From assembly GCF_932274485.2 (NCBI RefSeq), contig NC_065882.2, positions 61,789,431 to 61,853,430 of the forward strand: a DNA stretch of 64,000 bases. The letters are read 5' to 3'. The DNA is from Patella vulgata (lineage: Eukaryota; Mollusca; Gastropoda; Patellidae). The notes under the pieces are model-generated. The model was given only the letters and a program-made list of their open reading frames with translations, was not told the DNA's origin and ran no database searches. The translations under genes were made by a program, and so were the position numbers. Below, in pieces: positions 20,940-32,607 of the stretch (the first letter of the stretch is position 1; the number at the start of each line of letters is the position of its first letter).

Positions 20940-21135
20940 GGAGAGAGAGAAATATGGTTAAACGTCCACTCAACAACACAAACTAGGTAATTTCGAAACA
21001 TTATTGCACAATTTTACTTCAATAATTCATATTGTCACAGGTATTAAGCTGTGGATGGAAATCCACGAAGTTTGGCAGGTAACCCTATTCCTTGCCAGAA
21101 CAAACCACAGCATTAGACTCATCGCCAGACCCTAT
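20940..21135 (-). mobile_element. Degenerate V-SINE/RUDI-like remnant, copy A
   Basis: Left end agaaatatggttaaacgtcc followed by cactcaacaacacaaactag and aattttacttcaataattca matches the 3' half of the V-SINE seen at 26290. The rest is heavily diverged. Confidence 0.65.
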
Positions 21136-23335
21136 GAGGACTGGTGTGTGGTGTGTTAACACCATCATAAAAACATTCTTACATGTTATCATCGAAATCA
21201 GATATTACATTAAGAATTGCAAGATTAATGTATATCTCACAAACAAGAATTACAATCATCCATTCATAAAAGTGGTGCGTTTTCATTGCATCTCAGTATA
21301 TTTTAATGTAAAAACTGTTATTACAGTAAGAACATCCTAGTATAATAAAACCTTCACGAGCCGTCTCGTACGAAAAAGATGGCACAATTATTATTACTTT
21401 ATGTATATGAAATCAACAGAAATGGCTGTAAGTTAAGTTTGATCGAGGAAGTTGATTCTATCATGTTGTGGTTTTATGAATAAGTCAATCATATTCTTAG
21501 ACGTGAAATACTGATATGTTTGTTAGGATTGTTTAAATTTCAACAAGATGACAAGTCATTTCCATCCCACGCCCTTGAACTTGTTTGGAAGGCATAAGGA
21601 AAAACAACTTCTTGGAGTATCAATGGGACTAGTCAAAAGATGCATACTCTTATTACAGTACCTCGGCAATGTACGGTCGCTAATCCCTGTAAAGCTTGTG
21701 CAACAACATGTGCCTACCTCAATCAGCTGCTGTGTGTTAAACATTAAGCTAATAAATCAGAAAATAAAATACCATAATGTTCGGCAGGGATAATTAGGAG
21801 GTATTAATACCTTATCAAGAAAATTAATATATATCTATTTTCTATGGCTTGTATCTCAATTATTATATCTAGAGTTCTAAATTAGTATGATTCATTTTCC
21901 TTCTAACAGAAACTGGTGTACGAAAAGGATAGAATGAAAAGAGTGACACACAATTGTGAGCAGATTGTAATATGAAATTGTTAGTTGTAAAAGTTAAATA
22001 AAATATGATATATTAATGACCATCAAGGTAATGTCTAACAAATGCCCCCCCCCCCCCCAACACCTCCCCTCTCACACACACATCCAACCCCATCTAACTG
22101 ACAAACACCATTTGCAATTTAGTGAAGTACGTACTATTCATTCCAAGCTAGTCATATCAAGATTCCATGAACTGATTTACCCCCTTTTAGTTCGACCCCA
22201 AGATGCAATTATTTTTGTTGTTTATGTTTCTTTCTTATCAAGCGCACACCCCAAATTGTGCATTTAGGTGAGAATTTGTGAAAATCCTAGCACCACCGCT
22301 ACTGTATACATACATGTACCACAGTGTTCACTACTAGCACTACCCCACCCTAATAATTCTTATAGATGAGTGGAAACTTTGATAACAATCCAGTAAAAAA
22401 AACCAAAAAAACATTTAACTAATTGTCAGAAACACATCTATTGAATCATAGGTTAATAATTATTTTTAGAGAAAAAACCTCAATAAGATATATTGTAATA
22501 AACAGTTGCCATTTGTCATAGTTCCAATTTGTTTTTAACATTAAATTAATTTGACAATTTAACAAGAAAACAATGATTTGTAACATCCTAAACTCAAGAT
22601 TTCAAGAAAGAATTTGGATTTCCTCAATCCTTGGAAATGAATGTATCTCAATAATCAAATCTTTGATTTCACTTTTTTGTGTTGTAATAGTATGCTTTTT
22701 AAATCGAGAAGGTGATAGTTCAGGTAAGTAAAAGAGCTGCATTGGAGCTACCATACCCATATTTATGTCAACACTGCACTAACCGATGAAATAACCATGT
22801 ACTGTACAAAAAACATGGTTGTGTGGAACTGTCACCAGTACATAAAAATTCTTGTTGCTGTACCAGTATTTACTTATCATATCTATATAACATATTTCAT
22901 ATTATTAAACTATTAAACAGAGCACTTTGACATATAAATTTAAGATAAATATAAATTTTTCTTAGAATACAAAAACCTTAAATAATAACAAAACAGATTA
23001 TTAATAACAAACTACATCAAAAATAACAAATTAAATATACCTATCTATATAGTAACAATCCTTTGATTTCTTATTTCCAAATAACCTTTCTACTATAACT
23101 TATCATAATATCTGCCACTAAATAGCTTATATTTAACATTGGATCCTAACTGTGCAATATTTTAGCAATTGAGTTATTATTGCACTGTTTATCTGAGCTA
23201 CTGCAAAGTTATGATATTACAAGTAATCTATATCATACTATACTCATTAAATATAAAATGTGCCCATTCATTACTTTTAAACTTACTGATACCATATAAA
23301 CAGGTGACAAATGGGTTTTTATGAACTAAAGTGGC
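21136..23335. other. Non-coding; poly-C tract at 22044-22058
   Basis: AT-rich sequence with a cytosine run followed by a C-rich ctctcacacacac stretch. The run is shorter in copy B. No gene supported. Confidence 0.5.
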
Positions 23336-23339
23336 TAAT

Positions 23340-23575
23340 AAAGAGGGGTAGATACCATGCAGTGTGCTTTGAATGGTCATTTTGCTCGGACGGCAACAAT
23401 TATTTTACATTCACATCAACATCCAAATGATTAGAAGTTTTTCCTAGCCAGACTCGCCATCCTGCACCACTGACATGGTAAATCCTAAGTAACTTTCTCT
23501 GTCAACACTGAAAACAGAAATCCAGCATCTTACTAATTAAGTTACTGTGCCTCCAGCACAAGATAGGAGTCAAAT
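23340..23575 (-). mobile_element. Degenerate SINE of the pol-SINE family, copy A
   Basis: Contains diverged forms of diagnostic blocks: gataccatgcagtgtgcttt, tgctcggacggcaac, the gccatcctgcaccactgaca segment and ctttctctgtcaacactgaa, in the minus-strand order of this family. One of the oldest SINE copies here. Confidence 0.6.
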
Positions 23576-24417
23576 GAGCTTATAATGAAGCAATCATAGG
23601 GTGAATTAAGAAAAACAGCCACTTTAAACAAAGCTTGATATGGCAGGAAAAAGAAAGTATAGCAAGTTTCAAGACAATAACACTAACTGTCAAATTAACA
23701 AAAAACATAAATTAATGCGTTTCGACTGTCTCGACTGTTTTTGTGCAGCCAAAACTGTACATGATGCAAACATTCCGCCAACGTAGATGTGGTTGGCCTC
23801 CGTGGGTCTATTTATTTAATATAAATTGGGTCATTTTTGATGAACAGGAAGTGTTTTACGGATGAAACAAATAATAATCTCAGATTGCCCATATCTAAGT
23901 TATTTCCTAACGGATCTTCTTTGGATGAATCCCATATGGGCTCTGATGGACGTTTTTTTGATATTCTGAAGTTTGCTTGATTAATATTAGCATCAAAGAT
24001 TTGCGAAAGTTTTCTTCAGCATTTTTTCGACATTCAAGATGGCGTATCTCCATCACTATTTGAGGTATCAAGTTGAAATAAGGAATAAGGAACACATCTG
24101 CCTTCAAAATAGCATATTAAAAAATTTTGTGACGGCTTCTGGAAACTTCTGGAAATTACCATGCCTTCCGATTTTTCCTGAACATGAATAGTTCTCTCCA
24201 TTTTAAAAATAGACAAAAAATGATATAAATGGTGGTGTTAGCCCCAGATAATATCCTTCATGTTCAAAGACCTTGTTAGATAACATTTTCAACTGATTGG
24301 CCGCCATAATGGATTTTACAAAAAACATTCAAATCGATATTCAGCTGCCATTTTAATTCCGATTTTTGAAAACTTTTTTTTTGTACTGAACCTATTCCAA
24401 ATCGCAACAATCTTTAG
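23576..24417. other. Non-coding, no feature seen
   Basis: Intergenic sequence. Short minus-strand ORFs (23907-24216 region) have no known motif. Confidence 0.45.
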
Positions 24418-24553
24418 GGAGCCGATTTTTGAATTTCGATTTTGTTTACTTCCGATTTCACTTTGAAGTTTGTTCGACTTTTCACCATCTAGATGGTGAC
24501 CTAACCTTTCTATGACCTTTGTATGTATGATGATCCTAATGTCTACTAACAAT
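24418..24553. repeat. Unclassified dispersed repeat, copy A
   Basis: About 136 bp sharing gatttttgaatttcgatttt, a gttcgacttt block, ggtgacctaaccttt and gacctttgtat...tgatgat with sequences at 27101-27241, 29321-29461, 61170-61305 and 63847-63986. No ends or coding content could be defined. Its presence in two separate places shows that it is interspersed. Confidence 0.7.
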
Positions 24554-25905
24554 TAATATAAAAAAGTTTGGTATAACTTCTGGTTTTATTAAGAGTTCAA
24601 AATGACAGTTTTTTTTCACTTTAATAGGTATTGGATGTTACTATACTCAATAATTCATGGTGTGACTTGAATGTTGAAGTGACATGGTGTGACGTGACTT
24701 GATATACCGAAACACGTCAGTACTCCTTAGGATTTCTAGTTTATATTCTTATGTCAAATAAATTAAACAGCAGTAGATACTAAAATTTGCCAGTATTTGC
24801 ACATATTCAAATACTTCCATTTCAAACTGCAAAGCAGCTTTGAAATCCAGTCAGTATTTTTCATATCTGAACAAGTAAAAGAGTATTTTGGGGGGGGGGA
24901 CCAGACTTGAGGGGGTAACACTCTTCGAAAAAGCCTAAGACTCCATCAATTCAAGTCCGATCGGCATGAAAATTGGCATGTTTGTTCTTAGGAAAATATT
25001 CTGCATTGACTTGGTGAATTAGATTTTTGAAATTCTTCCAAAAACATGGTTAGTTCCTAAAGAAGAGTCGTTCCTAACTTTCTAGAAATGTCTTTACTGA
25101 AAAACTCTTGGTGCATTCTTATAGTGACAAGCAGGAAGATATGAATTTGACCTTCAAATTTGTTCATTTTTGGGAATTTAACATAGTAAGGGGACTAAAA
25201 TATCAAATGGAGGGAGGTGAATACAACAGAAATGGGGTTTAATACAGCGGAGTTATGGCTTTATGAATGTAACTTATTTTAGGAAATGGTAAACATTTAG
25301 ATTAATGTAGACATTTTTAACCATTGTCTAAACATAAGCTTCTGTTAACAAAGTGAATTTAGGCCATACAAAAAAATTCAGGTTCTCAGACAATCCTTTA
25401 AATATAGGTTTCTATTTAAAACCCGTAAATATTTCTCTCTACAGAAGGAAAGAACAAATTTTGTATTTCTAATGTGAATACTGCTCCTTCCATCAAAATG
25501 GTGTATAATACGAGTAATTCCCTTCTCATTACTAGATGTAGTAAGCAGGAGAATTATCATCCATGAAAGAAGATTGTCAATAACATTTACCAAACATTTA
25601 GCAAGTTTGTGTACTTGATAATTCAGCCTACTGGACATGTCTAACAGAGTTACTTCCCTTAACAGTGGGAAGTTGTAATCAAAGCCAAAGATGTTTATAT
25701 TTTTTACATTTTAAAATAAAAACGGTTGTAAAGACAGTATTAAGTGGTGTAGTAGTATCAGAGAACGAGAATATTATTTTTTATATGGCCGTATGTCTGT
25801 TGTTCATACACAGTTGGCCAATTTTAAAACAAGATTGACATATAAAGAAAACATCGGCCCTGAACAAATCAGACTGGTGTATAATATTCTTTTTTAAACA
25901 ATATA
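24554..25905 (-). other. Probable 3' UTR and downstream flank of ZYG11, copy A
   Basis: Lies downstream of the ZYG11 stop codon at 25906 on the minus strand. A possible AATAAA signal (tttatt on the + strand, 24585-24590) is 1.3 kb away. An 86-codon minus ORF (25378-25638) has no motif. A SINE-tail remnant (aaatggggtttaat) is at 25229. Confidence 0.4.
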
Positions 25906-26048
25906 TCACTGGCTTTTGGCATGTTTGTGTAAAAGTTCGAGAATATTCCTTGATATTTTTTGTACTTCTGGCGTTGTGTCGTTCTTTAGTAGAGCTTGTA
26001 GTTTCTCCACACCTCCCTCTTCTTGTAATAATGGACAATATCGTTTCT
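25906..26048 (-). CDS. ZYG11B: ZYG11 last exon, copy A
   Basis: Acceptor cgcag at 26049-26053. It reads EKRYCPLLQEEGGVEKLQAL and on to KHAKSQ and TGA (25906-25908). The CPLLQEEGG stretch corresponds to human CSMLIEEGG. It enters in phase 1, which fits the donor phase of exon 27693-27790. Confidence 0.85.
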
Positions 26049-26279
26049 CTGCGAATAAAGAGAAATATTCTTTCAAGTACATTTAAAGGGACAATAACAC
26101 TCTTGCTGGCTTGAAAGCTCCAGAAAATAAATAATATCTCTATCTAAGTACTAGATGTTTAAGTGTCCTACCTGTTGTGTAAATTATCCATTACATCCTA
26201 TTTTACTTGTCCAGAGGGTTCGAAAATATTTTTAAACCGAAGTTTCATTTGAAAAGGTTTACGTTAGACGTTTCAAACC

Positions 26280-26580
26280 ATTATGTTGAGAGAGAGAGAG
26301 AATGGGGTTTAACTTCCACTCGACACAACTAGGTCATTTCGGGACTAACATATGGTTTAATTTTATTTCAATAATTCGCTTGCGCATAGGGGTCTTTAGC
26401 AGTGGGAGGAAACCGGAGGACCCGGAGAAAACCCACGAGGTTGGACAGGCGACCCTACTCCTTGTCACGTACAACCAGGGATTCGAAACCACGCCAGTCT
26501 ACTCAATGACAGACTTTATGATACAGCGCGCGCACGCTAACCATTCAGCCATCCACCCCCCCCCCCCCCCATTATGTTGA
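26280..26580 (-). mobile_element. Full-length V-SINE/RUDI-like element in a ZYG11 intron, copy A
   Basis: SINE 26290-26570 between direct repeats attatgttga (26280-26289 and 26571-26580). On the SINE strand: A box tggctgaatgg, B box ggtttcgaatccc, core gggttttctccgggtcctc and ggtttcctcccac, tail gttaaaccccatt. It starts next to poly-G/C and its head contains the left breakpoint of the 2.2-kb duplication. Confidence 0.9.
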
Positions 26581-27100
26581 ATTTTTCAAATTTTTTTAAA
26601 TAAGGTGTGTTAAGATGAAATTTGTATCATCCATTAATTGAAATATTCTAAAATAGTACAATTTGTTGACCAGAATAAAGATTGGGACATATTATTCAGT
26701 TACAACAAGAGTGGTATTGAGCCTTTAACAAATACATTATAGGGCCCTAACTACATTATAATTCGGATCTGTAACGGAAATAACTGACAGTTTTTGCCTC
26801 ATTTCCTACATGATGGAACCAAAGCAAGAAACTGTCATGAAATACAGTACCAACTGGACTAATGAAAATTGAGACTTTGTCATCGATTCATGTGTTACTT
26901 ACCAAAGTCAGATTAAATGAAACTTTAATGTACAATCTGAACAATCAGTTCTAGTCCAAGCTTGTGCTAGTCTTGGCAACGCATGTTCAATGGTGTGATT
27001 AATTTTCTTTTTTCAAACAGAATGACAGAGATTTGTAATTACGTGTTTTGACCGAAGGTCTGAAACACATATACTTTTCGTAATGGTTTTTATTCTTAGG

Positions 27101-27241
27101 GAGGCGATTTTTGAATTTCGATTTGTTCACTTCTGGTTTCACTTTAAATTTTGTTCGACTTTTGACCTTCTCTCTGGTGACCTAACCTTTAAATGACCCT
27201 TGACCTTTGTATATATGATGACCCTGATGTCAACTAACAGA
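27101..27241. repeat. Unclassified dispersed repeat (in unit 1)
   Basis: Related to 24418-24553. It differs from the unit 2 version at caccttctgg-type positions (gttcacttctgg against gttcaatcctgg). Confidence 0.7.
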
Positions 27242-27692
27242 AGAAACAAAACTGTTTTATATCATGATAGTGATGTGGATCAAAATGAGGACCAAAACAA
27301 TTCAAAAGGGTTTGTGTACCTATGGATAATTAAGAGTAATTACTGAATCTATAAAAACATAAAAAGGAAATGTGAAAAATCGATTCAGCAACTCAGATTC
27401 AATACACGAATTGTGAGAACGATATATATTGTGCCAGCATTATCTCAAACAAAGCTGTGTTTATAACATTGATTTTTATTGAATATAATGTTTACTTTTT
27501 ATATTGTATCTTTCCATCCTGTACAATAAAACTGGTTGTGGGAAATTGTTCACCATGATATTATTCTGATCTGTAGTCAGTTTTTTGAGTTTTTACTATA
27601 CAATTTTAGCCAATTATTTATAACAGAACTGGAGGATAGTATTAGTAAACCAAAATATAAGTAGTGCTTAATATAATATAAATACCACTTAC

Positions 27693-27790
27693 CATTTTTA
27701 GTACAAACATGATTTATGGCCCAAACTGCCCACAGTTGAACTGATGGTAGATCATAACAAATTAACAAGGGAAAGAATGGACTAAATGAT
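27693..27790 (-). CDS. ZYG11B: ZYG11 exon SFSPFFPLL, unit 1 copy
   Basis: 98 nt with acceptor tttcag and donor gtaagt. It reads SFSPFFPLLICYDLPSVQLW, then AVWAINHVCTKN, close to the human FNPFFPLL...VQLWAVWAMQHVCSKN. Identical to 29913-30010. It is in frame with the last exon (phase 1). Confidence 0.88.
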
Positions 27791-28604
27791 CTGAAAATAT
27801 ATACAAAATACACCATATATACACTAGCAGATTAAGATTAGAAATAGGAATCATAAGCATTAACTTTTTGAACCCGACTGGCCAGTTTTCCGGCCAAGAT
27901 AATAAAGTCTTTATCCCGACTGGCTTGTTTTCCAGCCAAGCATGATGCATTAGGAATTCCACTATGACCATGTGTTGTCTGTAGCGAGGGCAAACAGAGA
28001 ACACGAGAAAATAGAAATAGTCCGTACATTCCCTTGTTTATATTCATTCTATACCTTATAAAAACATGGTAATGCACAGACTTTTTCTGTTTTTCTTTGG
28101 TGTTCTCTTATCTAGTGGCAGTCAATTCTTTTTATGAATTGTCAGATATCCTCTCACAGTCTCACACAACAACTTTTGGTCTTGGAAGGAATTATTAGTG
28201 AGCAGAAATTCGCCCATGTATCTGTTATCACTCGTCACTTCAGTCAGTTTTCAAGAGGGATGCCTCGTGTTTTCCTTTGGCGTTCGTCACTTCCGCCTCA
28301 GGAAACCTGTATTACTCAGCTATCGTAGCAATGATCTCTGTGTTAAAATTATATTTGGAACGTGTTTAATTAGTTCTATCACATATGTGATAATGACTGA
28401 CACCAATATTGTCCTTTAAAATAGATGAGGACTGGATATACTCCAAAGCCTGTAGAAGTTCAGCAGTAAATATGGAAGCAGCTGGTGAAGAGTATCCTCG
28501 TTTAAACATCGCTTTGTATTAAAATCAGTAATTGTGTACCCATAAAATTGTACTTTGTGTTAATATGTTCAATTACTAAATGCCAATCAAAGAAAATATC
28601 TTAC

Positions 28605-28657
28605 CTATATGCTACCATTTCACCCTGTGGTTGTTCCCAGTTTAAAACTACTTGACC
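28605..28657 (-). CDS. ZYG11B: ZYG11 exon GQVVLNWEQPQGEMVAY, unit 1 copy
   Basis: 53 nt, acceptor gacag, donor gtaaga; corresponds to human AILKWPTPECEMVAYR. Phase 0 in, phase 2 out. Identical to 30825-30877. Confidence 0.85.
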
Positions 28658-29912
28658 CTGTCAATATAAATAATATCTAAATATTAAAATCAAAATTTGA
28701 AAATATAAACAACATCTAACCACAGTCAAGGATTTGTCAGCACAGAACAGCGCGCGCACGCTAACCATTCAGCCATCCACCCCCCCCCCCCATTATGTTG
28801 AATTTTTCAAATTTTTTAAATAAGGTGTTTTAAGATGAAATTTGTATCATCCATTAATTGAAATATTCTAAAATAGTACAATTTGTTGACCAGAATAAAG
28901 ATTGGGACATATTATTCAGTTACAACAAGTGTGGTATTGAGCCTTTAACAAATACATTATAGGGCCCTAACTACATTATAATTCGGATCTGTAACGGAAA
29001 TAACTGACAGTTTTTGCCTCATTTCCTACATGATGGAACCAAAGCAAGAAACTGTCATGAAATACAGTACCAACTGGACTAATGAAAATTGAAACTTTGT
29101 CATCGATTCATGTGTTACTTACCAAAGTCAGATTAAATGAAACTTTAATGTACAATCTGAACAATCAGTTCTAGCCCAAGCTTGTGCTAGTCTTGGCAAC
29201 GCATGTTCAATGGTGTGATTAATTTTCTTTTTTCAAACAGAATGACAGAGATTTGTAATTACGTGTTTTGACCGAAGGTCTGAAACACATATACTTTTCG
29301 TAATGGTTTTTATTCTTAGGGAGGCGATTTTTGAATTTCGATTTGTTCAATCCTGGTTTCATTTGAAATTTTGTTCGACTTTTGACCTTCTCTCTGGTGA
29401 CCTAACCTTTAAATGACCCTTGACCTTTGTATATATGATGACCCTGATGTCAACTAACAGAAGAAACAAAACTGTTTTATATCATGATAGTGATGTGGAT
29501 CAAAATGAGGACCAAAACAATTCAAAAGGGTTTGTGTACCTATGGATAATTAAGAGTAATTACTGAATCTATAAAAACATAAAAAGGAAATGTGAAAAAT
29601 CGATTCAGCAACTCAGATTCAATACACGAATTGTGAGAACGATATATATTGTGCCAGCATTATCTCAAACAAAGCTGTGTTTATAACATTGATTTTTATT
29701 GAATATAATGTTTACTTTTTATATTGTATCTTTCCATCCTGTACAATAAAACTGGTTGTGGGAAATTGTTCACCATGATATTATTCTGATCTGTAGTCAG
29801 TTTTTTGAGTTTTTACTATACAATTTTAGCCAATTATTTATAACAGAACTGGAGGATAGTATTAGTAAACCAAAATATAAGTAGTGCTTAATATAATATA
29901 AATACCACTTAC

Positions 29913-30010
29913 CATTTTTAGTACAAACATGATTTATGGCCCAAACTGCCCACAGTTGAACTGATGGTAGATCATAACAAATTAACAAGGGAAAGAATGG
30001 ACTAAATGAT
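29913..30010 (-). CDS. ZYG11B: ZYG11 exon SFSPFFPLL, unit 2 copy
   Basis: Same as 27693-27790. If a transcript keeps both units, this exon (phase 1 out) runs into exon 28605-28657 (phase 0 in). The reading then becomes GSSSFKLGTTTG followed by a stop. Confidence 0.88.
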
Positions 30011-30824
30011 CTGAAAATATATACAAAATACACCATATATACACTAGCAGATTAAGATTAGAAATAGGAATCATAAGCATTAACTTTTTGAACCCGACTG
30101 GCCAGTTTTCCGGCCAAGATAATAAAGTCTTTATCCCGACTGGCTTGTTTTCCAGCCAAGCATGATGCATTAGGAATTCCACTATGACCATGTGTTGTCT
30201 GTAGCGAGGGCAAACAGAGAACACGAGAAAATAGAAATAGTCCGTACATTCCCTTGTTTATATTCATTCTATACCTTATAAAAACATGGTAATGCACAGA
30301 CTTTTTCTGTTTTTCTTTGGTGTTCTCTTATCTAGTGGCAGTCAATTCTTTTTATGAATTGTCAGATATCCTCTCACAGTCTCACACAACAACTTTTGGT
30401 CTTGGAAGGAATTATTAGTGAGCAGAAATTCGCCCATGTATCTGTTATCACTCGTCACTTCAGTCAGTTTTCAAGAGGGATGCCTCGTGTTTTCCTTTGG
30501 CGTTCGTCACTTCCGCCTCAGGAAACCTGTATTACTCAGCTATCGTAGCAATGATCTCTGTGTTAAAATTATATTTGGAACGTGTTTAATTAGTTCTATC
30601 ACATATGTGATAATGACTGACACCAATATTGTCCTTTAAAATAGATGAGGACTGGATATACTCCAAAGCCTGTAGAAGTTCAGCAGTAAATATGGAAGCA
30701 GCTGGTGAAGAGTATCCTCGTTTAAACATCGCTTTGTATTAAAATCAGTAATTGTGTACCCATAAAATTGTACTTTGTGTTAATATGTTCAATTACTAAA
30801 TGCCAATCAAAGAAAATATCTTAC

Positions 30825-30877
30825 CTATATGCTACCATTTCACCCTGTGGTTGTTCCCAGTTTAAAACTACTTGACC
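30825..30877 (-). CDS. ZYG11B: ZYG11 exon GQVVLNWEQPQGEMVAY, unit 2 copy
   Basis: Same as 28605-28657; follows exon 31582-31711 in phase 0. Splice sites gacag and gtaaga are intact. Confidence 0.85.
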
Positions 30878-30967
30878 CTGTCAATATAAATAATATCTAA
30901 ATATTAAAATCAAAATTTGAAAATATAAACAACATCTAACCACAGTCAAGGATTTGTCAGCACAGAA

Positions 30968-31581
30968 CTTATTTCAAGTTTTACCCTGCACCGCCCTCAT
31001 CCAAACATTACATGTTTACAAGGAAGCAAAAGCGAGGACATCTAGTGACAATATGAATAGGAAAGATAAGATTTCAAATTCAAGGTTCTTGGTAGCCCAT
31101 GTGAAAAACCAAAGGAAGTAGGTTTAGACCATAATCGACTGACTGAAGACACTACGTTTCGTTGGGAATGGAATGAAGAAAATATTTCTGCTAAAAATAA
31201 TTTTGTACAGCAAAGTCAACCAAACCATTGTGAGTTAAACGAATCATAATTTTTTTTATAGAAAAATCATAATTGAAACCTTTAAAGGGCAAACAAGATT
31301 TTGTAAGAAGGGGGAATAAAATCAAATAATGTTCTTCCTTTCTATAAGATAGGCAGCCAATGTCAATTTCAGAAATATCATAATTTGAAATCTTTATATA
31401 ATAATGTAATCTAATCTGGACATTATTATTGTAATTGCTGAAAGTTAATGAGACAGACAAGCAATATCGATTTCAATATGGATTATTGTAACCTCTATTA
31501 TGTTAACAACAAATGTGAACAATACACTGAAAGCATAAAATGTGACCACATTAAAAATTGGGCGTATGAAAAGGAACTTAC
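30968..31581. other. ZYG11 intron, no feature seen
   Basis: Intronic sequence between the 2.2-kb duplication and the next exon. Short ORFs have no motif. Confidence 0.5.
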
Positions 31582-31711
31582 AAGTTTTTCCAAGACCTCT
31601 ATTCGTAATGTACCAGATATCACCCATGTTTCTTCTCCATCACTGGCAAGATGAGCTACTATACCAGCAGCAAAATAACTTACATCAATATGTTCAGCAT
31701 CTAATAACTGA
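31582..31711 (-). CDS. ZYG11B: ZYG11 exon LLDAEHIDVSYFAAG
   Basis: Reads LLDAEHIDVSYFAAGIVAHL, then ASDGEETWVISGTL and IEVLEKL, matching human LLHSVEVEVSYFAAGIIAHL. Two acceptors four bases apart: the one at 31708-31709 gives 126 nt in phase 0, the one at 31712-31713 gives 130 nt. Donor gtaagt (31576-31581). Confidence 0.85.
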
Positions 31712-31785
31712 CTGAAATAAATAAACCCTTACAAACATAAGATAATATTATTGGTAACTTTACTTATGGGTCATTTTTGAATGAA

Positions 31786-31850
31786 TAAATGAAATGGGAT
31801 TTAACATCCTACATTTCTGCACCACAGACTAGGGAAAACAGTCATTTTGT
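31786..31850 (-). mobile_element. SINE 3'-tail fragment
   Basis: atgaaatgggatttaaca, then tcctacatttctgcacc and a diverged remainder, resembles the 3' end of the pol-SINE family. Confidence 0.5.
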
Positions 31851-31891
31851 AACAAAGGAGTGTTTTAATAGATGAGTTTGAACTTGAGCCA

Positions 31892-31896
<5 letters not shown>

Positions 31897-31928
<32 letters not shown>
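31897..31928. repeat. (GT)n/(GA)n microsatellite
   Basis: gtgtgtgtgtgtg followed by about ten ga repeats, directly abutting the V-SINE tail at 31929. Confidence 0.85.
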
Positions 31929-32193
31929 TTTCAACATCCATTTGACACAAACTGAGTTATTTTGGGACTAACATATGATTCAATTTTATTTCAGTAATTC
32001 ACTGGCGCGTAGAGAGGTGTTTATCTGTGGGAGCAAGACTGAGGGCCCGGAGAAACCCTGAGGTTATATAGGCGGCCCTACTCCTTGTCATGTTCGAGCA
32101 GGAATCGAAACCACACCACTTCACTCAATAACAGGCCTTGTGATTTCACGTGCACTCATTAAACCACGAGACCATCCTCCACCCCCAACCCAT
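31929..32193 (-). mobile_element. Degenerate V-SINE/RUDI-like element in a ZYG11 intron
   Basis: Starts tttcaacatccatttgacac, has the ggcccggagaaaccc core and the B-box region ggaatcgaaaccaca, and ends at a C-rich head (catcctccaccccc). Diverged from the copies at 26290 and 14018. Confidence 0.78.
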
Positions 32194-32344
32194 TGTGATA
32201 TTGCTAGACCATTTGCCATAAACTGAAACAGTACAATTACAAATGGATAGAAATTATTAATTGAAAACTTTGTATAATTTTTTATCTCAATTATTGTATG
32301 AGAACTAAAAGAGTTGGCAGTCTCAGAATTCCTAGCTGAATAAC

Positions 32345-32405
32345 TGAGCTAATGAAGATGGGCATACACCATACAGTGTGCTATGAGGGAAATTTTGCCT
32401 GCACA
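32345..32405 (-). mobile_element. SINE 3' fragment of the pol-SINE family
   Basis: tgagctaatgaagatgggca, then tacaccatacagtgtgctat and gagggaaattttgcctg match the 3' third of the family at 34807-35174. The tail is missing. Confidence 0.75.
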
Positions 32406-32607
32406 GCGGGAATTCGTCGAAGAATCCTACTTTATAATGTCACAGATATATATTTCTAAGACCGAGAATATCAGTTTTGCAAGAGATTTCAATGATCGCG
32501 AAGATTTAGAAGCCCGATCCTTCACAGAACAAGAAATTAAAGCCATGCAGATGAGTCGAATTCTGCCAAACACGAGGAAAAATACCAATTGCATAGGAAT
32601 ATGGTGA
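32383..32607 (+). other. Unrecognised 74-codon ORF in a ZYG11 intron
   Basis: Opens in SINE sequence, then reads FVEESYFIMSQIYISKTEN and DREDLEARSFTEQEIKAMQM, a protein-like, charged composition unlike the flanks. I do not recognise it. It may be a fragment of a processed gene copy or of a mobile element. Downstream (to about 33090) is low-complexity sequence with a 19-bp tandem pair (gcgacaaaatgtgaaagt, 32900-32940) and three copies of ttcaactgatac (33120-33167). Confidence 0.3.

Larger units (their letters stand above)
1..27252. repeat. Copy A of a ~39-kb-period direct duplication
   Basis: This stretch matches 39128-64000 almost base for base, in the same orientation and with the same nested insertions. 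The coordinate offset is 39127 at the start and drops to about 36750 by the end. The shift comes mainly from a 2272-bp segment (8724-10995) present here and absent in copy B. Smaller indels also differ, such as 21 bp present only in B at about 55817 and poly-C and poly-A length changes. Substitutions are rare and the GPCR coding sequence looks identical. The left edge is not visible because homology runs to base 1. It may be a real segmental duplication or two haplotypes assembled in series. Confidence 0.95.
26524..28747. repeat. 2.2-kb tandem duplication, unit 1
   Basis: 2224 bp repeated directly in 28748-30967. It starts inside the tRNA-like head of the V-SINE (cagcgcgcgcacg) and ends at cacagaa. 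Differences from unit 2 lie within about the first 850 bp; the rest looks identical. It contains two ZYG11 exons. Confidence 0.95.
28748..30967. repeat. 2.2-kb tandem duplication, unit 2
   Basis: 2220 bp, the direct repeat of unit 1. It carries only about 44 bp of the V-SINE head at its left end (28748-28791), showing that the breakpoint fell inside the SINE. The junction shares only about 2 bp (ac) with the flanks. Confidence 0.95.

Noticed and set aside
26524-26570. tRNA-like A and B boxes
   Set aside because: Heads of tRNA-derived SINEs, not tRNA genes: no cloverleaf could be drawn and the body continues into the SINE core.
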